Assembly (NCBI GenBank): GCA_964387985.1
Contig: CAYLZG010000153.1
Location: forward strand, 1 to 10,328
Length of the DNA stretch: 10,328 nt
Direction: 5' to 3'
Source: JALOOB01 sp964387985
GTDB taxonomy: Bacteria > Chloroflexota > Anaerolineae > CG2-30-64-16
Shown: positions 6,406 to 10,328 of the stretch, in pieces
Numbering within the stretch: position 1 is the stretch's first letter
Layout: each line of letters starts with the position of its first letter
Position numbers and translations under genes: made by a program
Notes under the pieces: model-generated
Told to the model about the DNA's origin: nothing
Seen by the model: the letters and a program-made list of their open reading frames with translations, nothing else
Databases searched by the model: none

Positions 6406-7816
6406 ATGTTGCACTTTGTGAGAGATCGCCTCAACTACCTCTTTGGCTCCACAAAAGGCCTGATCCTGGTGGCAATCGCCATGACCGCGCTCGTCACGGC
6501 TATCTGGGGGATGCTCTCCGGACCGATGGCCGAGTGGGGCGTGCGCGAGGTAGTGGTCAGGCTGTTGGGCATGGATCTGGTGCAGGCTGAGCGCGAAGGT
6601 CGCATCATCATCCTGTACCACTCCATTGCGATGGCTATCATTGCTATCGAAGTGTATATGGTCACCAGTTTGCTGGCGATGAAGGCATTCCTCAAGACGG
6701 CGATCCGCGTGCNNNNNNNNNNTATCAAGTGACCATGGTCTTCGGGTTGGTTTTTGCTTACTTCGGCCATAATTGGGCGTTCCACGGGCTCTATATTGCA
6801 GGCCTGACGTTGATCTTTTTTGCGGGCGTGCTGCTGGTAATCGCACTCTGGCCCTGGAATCGCGCATACCATGTGACCGACAAAGCCTATGCCCACACCC
6901 GTACGGGTGTGGACGTAGAACGGATGGCTTTCTTCTCGACTGCATTGACCACAGTGATCTCAGCCTTGTTTGGCGCCGTGCCGGGTTCGTTCTTCGGGAA
7001 CGGTTTCGAAGTATTCCTGGCCGAGAATGTCATCCGCTATCCGGACAAAAGCCCCATGCAGTATGCGGTCATCGGCCATCTGCACATCATGTTGGCGCTC
7101 ATCGCCGTGATGCTCACGTTGATCATCGGGCGCTGGCTGAACTTCAAGGGTGTGCTTCACAAGATCGCCATGCCACTGATGATCCTGGGCACCATCATCC
7201 TGAACCTGGGCGTGTGGGGCGTAGCGACGCCGTTGCAGCCGATTGCTCACCAGATCATCTATGTTGGTGCCACGCCTTCCATGGTCGCGGCGCTGCTCCT
7301 GCTCATCTGGAGCTGGGCCAAGCTGATGCGGGACGGCACTGCGCATCTCCCGAAGCCCAGCTTCGGACAGAAGATCAGGGCCCTGGTGCACGATCCGCTC
7401 AAGTTTGGCCCGACCTGGCAGATGCTCTTCATGAACCTGACTACCAGCGGCCTGGGCATCTTCATGGCCATCCGGCTGGACGAGATCTTTCGTGTTTGGC
7501 CCGCGCGAGAAGAACGTATCGAGCTTACCGGCCACTGGCATGTACTCTCCGCGATCATTACGGATGGGGCATCATCATCCTCTCCGATATCGCCTTTGCG
7601 GCGGTCACGGCCTTTGAGATGAAGCGCCTCTTTGTCAGCGAGGCAGAACAGCAGCCCGTGGTCAACATGCTGATGTATGTCATGGACTTCGGTCTTGCTA
7701 TGCTGCTGCTTCTGCTGGCCATTGTGATGGTCTGGCGTCTGGCTGACCTATTCAGAAAGAAGGGGCGCTGGACCGAAGAGCTCGGCCAGGAACTGAGCCA
7801 GGAGGTGGCGAAATGA
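6406..7816 (+). CDS. Large (11-12 TM) histidine-rich membrane protein, possible divergent heme-copper oxidase/NO reductase-like core; interrupted by gap and frameshift
   Basis: I read this as one gene in three pieces: 6406-6712, then a 10-N gap, 6723-~7558 in another frame, and ~7559-7816 after a -1 shift (one base apparently missing). The TGA at 6730-6732 is an artefact of the arbitrary gap length. Intact, it would be ~470 residues with 11-12 TM helices. Histidines lie near the starts of probable helix 2 (H72, ILYHS), helix 6 (GHLH, codons 7077 and 7083) and helix 10 (GHWHVLSA, 7533 and 7539), with extra ones at 6768, 6783, 7158 and 7248. GHWHVLSA recalls the HFHYVLS motif of helix X in heme-copper oxidases. 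No helix-VII His-His pair is visible, so a canonical CuB site is doubtful. The three regions share an internal repeat. Its stop overlaps the SUMF1 gene start. Heme binding is likely; the reaction is unknown. Confidence 0.7.
6713..6722. other. Assembly gap (10 N) inside the histidine-rich membrane protein gene
   Basis: Ten N bases break the coding sequence after codon 102. The reading frame differs on the two sides, so the run is a placeholder and the real missing length is not 10. It falls in or just after the loop following probable helix 2. Confidence 0.95.
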
Positions 7817-8709
7817 AACGCATCCTCCTTACGATCATCGTGCTGGCAGTTGGATTGGGCGGCTGTGCGCCGGTTGACTTGAACGCCGTGCAGCCTGTGT
7901 ACAAGACCGGGGTAGACTCGGACGCCTGGGCTCAAATCCCAGCGGGAGAGTTTTACTTCGGACAGCATGAGGATGTCGAAACGACAGGCGCTTATGAGAT
8001 CATGATCACCGACGTCACGACGACGCAGTATGCAGCCTTTCTTAACCGGGCGCTGGCAGATGGTTATGTGAAAGTCGATGGCGAGCGAATCACCGGCTAC
8101 TACCCCGGCGACGTGTTTCGCGGCGTGAAGCACGAAGAGCCGATCGAGGCTGGAGACTGGATCTTCACCCCGTTGGATGACCCATCGCAACGCATCCGGT
8201 TCGATGGCACAACCTTCACCATCCAGCCGAGCTATGAGAATCATCCCATGACGATGGTGAGCTGGTTTGGGGCCCAGGGCTACTGCGAATACAACAACTG
8301 GCGACTGCCCACTGAGATGGAGTGGGAGAAGGCAGGACGCGGCACTGATGCGCGACCTTTCCCCTGGGGTGAGGAGATGCGGCGCGAGAACGCCAATTTC
8401 TACGCCAGCCGCGACCCGTTTGAGAAGATGAGCTCCTTCGGCTCGCGCACCACGCCGGTGGGCTTCTACAACGGCAAGAACTACGACGGTTACCAGACCC
8501 TCGATTCTGCCTCAGTGTATGGATTGCATGACATGGCCGGCAACGTCTGGCAGTGGACCGGTGACGTTTACGAGGGAATGCATTACCGCATCATGCGGGG
8601 GGGCTCGAAGGATACCTACGAGATGGACCTGAGATTGTGGGTGCGCAACAACGCTACCCCTACTTATTTCAGCCCAGGTGTCGGGTTCCGCTGTGCCCGC
8701 GATCGCTGA
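7813..8709 (+). CDS. SUMF1/FGE-fold lipoprotein without the catalytic cysteines (NirV-like)
   Basis: The 298-residue protein starts with a lipoprotein signal: charged MKR, a hydrophobic stretch, then the lipobox LGGC with C18 as lipidation site. The mature part is an FGE-sulfatase (SUMF1) fold: PAGEFYFGQ near the start, NHPMTMVSW, NWRLPTEMEWEKAGRG, GLHDMAGNVWQWTGD, RGGS (262-265) and terminal GVGFRCARD. The two active cysteines of formylglycine-generating enzymes, expected 3 and 8 residues after RGGS, are T268 and L273, so it is not a working FGE. Only C158 and C294 remain in the mature protein. Cysteine-less SUMF1 proteins such as NirV occur beside copper nitrite reductase and other respiratory genes. 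It should sit on the outer face of the membrane, perhaps as a complex subunit or maturation factor. AGGAGGT (7800-7806) precedes the ATG, which overlaps the upstream stop. Confidence 0.88.
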   Translation: MKRILLTIIVLAVGLGGCAPVDLNAVQPVYKTGVDSDAWAQIPAGEFYFGQHEDVETTGAYEIMITDVTTTQYAAFLNRALADGYVKVDGERITGYYPGDVFRGVKHEEPIEAGDWIFTPLDDPSQRIRFDGTTFTIQPSYENHPMTMVSWFGAQGYCEYNNWRLPTEMEWEKAGRGTDARPFPWGEEMRRENANFYASRDPFEKMSSFGSRTTPVGFYNGKNYDGYQTLDSASVYGLHDMAGNVWQWTGDVYEGMHYRIMRGGSKDTYEMDLRLWVRNNATPTYFSPGVGFRCARDR

Positions 8710-8714
8710 TTGGG

Positions 8715-8747
8715 GAAGGCTGGGCGGCGAAGAGCTGCTCTGCCTTC
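8715..8747 (+). terminator. Weak hairpin between the SUMF1 gene and the ctaB-like gene
   Basis: GAAGGC (8715-8720) pairs with GCCTTC (8742-8747) and encloses a small inner hairpin AGAG-CTG-CTCT (8731-8741). It is followed only by TTG, not a T-tract, so it is a poor intrinsic terminator. It could attenuate read-through or protect the upstream mRNA end. It may also be chance. Confidence 0.2.
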
Positions 8748-8769
8748 TTGACCTCTCAGGAGCAAGCAC

Positions 8770-9624
8770 ATGAAGGCAGTGTTGGTTAAGATCCGGCTTT
8801 ACTGGCCTCTCATCAAGAGCCTTCAAACCGGTTTGCTCGTGTCAACCGGCCTGGCGGGCCCCGTTCTTAACTTGCCCACCATGGCCGGGCTGTTGGTCAG
8901 CCTGGTCGCTTCCATCAGCGGCAGCACCATTCTCAACATGTGGTGGGATCGTGATATCGACGCGCAGATGTGCCGGACGCAGAAACGTCCCCTGGCATCC
9001 GGCGCGCTCGAGCCTGCCGAGGCCTTGCGAGTGGGATTGGTGCTTTCCGTGCTAGGTGTGGGTCTGGCAGTGGCCATGGATACACTGTATGGCCTGATCA
9101 TCTTCGCAGGTTTGTTTTTTGATGCTGTAATCTATACGATCTGGCTCAAGCGTCGCACTTGCTGGAGCATCGTTTGGGGCGGAATTGCTGGCGGCATGCC
9201 CATCCTGGCCGGGCGAGCGCTAGCCATGGGAGACCTGGACGGGGTTGNNNNNNNNNNTTGGGTGGGCGTGTTGCTTTCCCTTGGCATCCTGTTTTGGATA
9301 CCGACTCATATGTTGACTTTCAGCATGCGGTTTTCCAAGGACTATCAGGCTGCGGGTGTGCCTACATTCCCATCTGCCTATGGCCTGTCATGGACCCGGG
9401 TGACGATCGCCCTGTCGAGCATCCTGGCCGCGCTGGCTATGGTCGCCGCAGCCTGGGGCATTGGCATGGAATGGGGTTTTCTGCATTTGCTGGCTATGCT
9501 GTCCGCCGGCCTGCTCATACTGGCAATCGCAATGGTCTTCCGTCCTTCAGAGCGAGCTAACTTTGGGCTGTTCAAGTATGCCTCGATCTATATGCTTGCT
9601 TCCATGTTGTTGATGATGTTCTAG
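8770..9624 (+). CDS. UbiA-superfamily prenyltransferase, heme o synthase (CtaB/CyoE)-like, divergent
   Basis: The 284-residue membrane protein keeps the UbiA first aspartate motif, N56-xxx-D60-xxx-D64 in NMWWDRDIDAQMCRTQKRP, very close to the CtaB form. It also has the CtaB-type stretch D118-xxx-Y122 in DAVIYTIWLKRRT, followed by WGGIAGGMPILAG, and a late motif FWIPTHMLTFSMRFSKDYQA corresponding to the WTPPHFWALA...DY region. CtaB adds a farnesyl group to protoheme IX to give heme o for terminal oxidases. Divergences are SLQT where TKPR is usual and PTHML for PPHFW. Nine or so TM helices are expected. A 10-N gap (9248-9257) removes about four residues on paper, and the frame is kept. AGGAG (8758-8762) precedes the ATG. 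Operon context suggests it makes a heme for the histidine-rich membrane protein; a different prenyl acceptor cannot be excluded. Confidence 0.82.
   Translation: MKAVLVKIRLYWPLIKSLQTGLLVSTGLAGPVLNLPTMAGLLVSLVASISGSTILNMWWDRDIDAQMCRTQKRPLASGALEPAEALRVGLVLSVLGVGLAVAMDTLYGLIIFAGLFFDAVIYTIWLKRRTCWSIVWGGIAGGMPILAGRALAMGDLDGVXXXXWVGVLLSLGILFWIPTHMLTFSMRFSKDYQAAGVPTFPSAYGLSWTRVTIALSSILAALAMVAAAWGIGMEWGFLHLLAMLSAGLLILAIAMVFRPSERANFGLFKYASIYMLASMLLMMF
9248..9257. other. Assembly gap (10 N) inside the ctaB-like gene
   Basis: Ten N bases follow codon 159, in the loop between the AGG-P-ILAG segment and the next helix. The same frame continues on both sides, but the true length of missing sequence is unknown. 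Confidence 0.95.
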
Positions 9625-9693
9625 TCGTTGGCCAGCGGCATACGATGTCAGGAAGTGACTCGATCATTAATCTAATCCCGAAAGGATCAGAGA

Positions 9694-10328
9694 ATGTCAA
9701 CGAATAGCTCCCTCGCCAGGTTTCTTCGCTTTATCGGCATCCTATTGATGGGATTGACGGCCGGGTTCACCCTGTTGGGTGGCGCCGGCACCAGCTGTGT
9801 TGCCTTTAAGCCTCTCGGTTTCGGCGAGAGCATGGCCAAACTCGCACCTTTCCAATGGTTGTATATTGTCTTTGTGCTGGTCGGGATTGTTTTGGGTGCG
9901 TTAGGAATTCGCGCCACGATCCTGCTGATCAAAGGCAGGGATAAATCCTATCGCGAGGCATTGCTCGTTTTGATCGCTGGCGTTGTGGCCGGCGTGGTGC
10001 ACCTTGCCACATCGCGGGCTTTGCGCGGCAGCTCCATGCCCGTGGACGCTGTGGTGTACACGACCATCCTGACCCTGCTGGTCTTCCTGCTGTTTCGCAT
10101 CCCCTCGATCTGGCAGGGCGTGGACTTCTCCAGGGGAGACGCGAAATCCAACATGCCGGCGGGCGGTGCAGCGGCCATCGCGCTCGGCCTCCTGGCGCTT
10201 ACAATCGAATACACGATGGGACCCACCCACACCTGGAGCAACGTCAACTATGCAGATGCATTCCGCGTTTCAATGACCGGCATGGGTGGGTTCTGCTTAT
10301 TGCTCGGATGCGCGCTGCTGTTGGCTCC
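9694..10328 (+). CDS. Membrane protein of unknown function, 3' truncated by window end
   Basis: From ATG 9694 the frame stays open to the window edge (211 codons, no stop), with AAAGGA (9681-9686) 7 nt upstream. Six hydrophobic segments are visible: ~9-32, 48-70, 87-107, 113-135, 150-172 and 190-211. Possible functional residues are C36 in the GAGTSCVAF stretch after helix 1, a histidine in helix 3 (GVVHLA) and a Glu/His-bearing loop after helix 5 (EYTMGPTHTWSNVNY), which might bind a metal or heme. No family is recognised. It lies 69 bp after the ctaB-like gene on the same strand, probably in the same operon. The rest of the gene and what follows lie outside the window. Confidence 0.78.
   Translation, partial: MSTNSSLARFLRFIGILLMGLTAGFTLLGGAGTSCVAFKPLGFGESMAKLAPFQWLYIVFVLVGIVLGALGIRATILLIKGRDKSYREALLVLIAGVVAGVVHLATSRALRGSSMPVDAVVYTTILTLLVFLLFRIPSIWQGVDFSRGDAKSNMPAGGAAAIALGLLALTIEYTMGPTHTWSNVNYADAFRVSMTGMGGFCLLLGCALLLA

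Noticed and set aside
6406..6732. A separate small protein ending at TGA 6730
   Set aside because: The stop arises only because 10 N bases set an arbitrary frame; membrane-protein coding continues after the gap in another frame.
6406..7816. Canonical cytochrome c oxidase subunit I or NorB
   Set aside because: The helix VI HPEVY-type and helix VII His-His signatures are not seen; only the helix X-like GHWHVLSA and overall topology are reminiscent.
7813..8709. Active formylglycine-generating (sulfatase-modifying) enzyme
   Set aside because: Both catalytic cysteine positions are replaced and the protein is a lipoprotein.
1..10328. CRISPR arrays, insertion sequences, tRNA or rRNA genes
   Set aside because: No direct-repeat/spacer pattern, transposase motif, terminal inverted repeat or tRNA/rRNA-like segment was found on reading both strands.

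Overview
The window is a moderately GC-rich bacterial segment with every supported gene on the + strand. Two 10-base N runs (6713-6722 and 9248-9257) look like scaffold gaps, so this is probably a metagenome-derived scaffold. The gene set (DUF438/hemerythrin/PAS protein, DUF1858-DUF2249 protein, cysteine-poor Crp/Fnr regulator, SUMF1-type lipoprotein, CtaB-like prenyltransferase, novel polytopic membrane proteins) would fit a Chloroflexota (Anaerolineae-like) bacterium. That assignment is inferred from gene style only; no rRNA or marker gene is present.

Layout. (1) 1-1137: 3' part of an M24 (Xaa-Pro dipeptidase-like) metallopeptidase, unrelated to what follows. (2) 1267-3050: a two-gene unit encoding a DUF438-hemerythrin-PAS protein and a DUF1858-DUF2249 protein, a pairing typical of diiron, NO and redox-stress modules. 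(3) 3129-3818: a Crp/Fnr-family regulator with a perfect palindrome just upstream of its likely start. (4) 3819-4077: an intergenic region with an AT-rich stretch holding a Crp/Fnr-style palindrome, probably the promoter of the next unit. (5) 4078-10328 (open at the window edge): seven tightly spaced genes, four of which have overlaps or gaps under 10 bp with a neighbour. They encode two similar 8-TM proteins, a 7-TM protein, an 11-12-TM histidine-rich protein (6406-7816, broken by a gap and a frameshift), a SUMF1-fold lipoprotein without the catalytic cysteines, a CtaB/UbiA-type heme o synthase-like enzyme, and a further membrane protein cut by the window end.

How they may work together (inference). 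The large membrane protein carries histidines near the start of what I count as helices 2, 6 and 10, in a repeated sequence context. This suggests a three-fold repeated, heme-binding membrane protein with the topology of the heme-copper oxidase / NO reductase superfamily, but without a recognisable helix-VII His-His pair. A CtaB-like enzyme in the same operon could supply heme o. The SUMF1 lipoprotein recalls NirV, which accompanies copper nitrite reductase. The upstream hemerythrin/DUF genes and the Crp/Fnr regulator point to NO or low-oxygen control. The best candidate for an undescribed system is therefore the 4078-10328 operon: a possible heme-bearing inner-membrane complex linked to nitrogen-oxide or oxygen metabolism. 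No gene in it can be assigned a proven reaction from the sequence alone.
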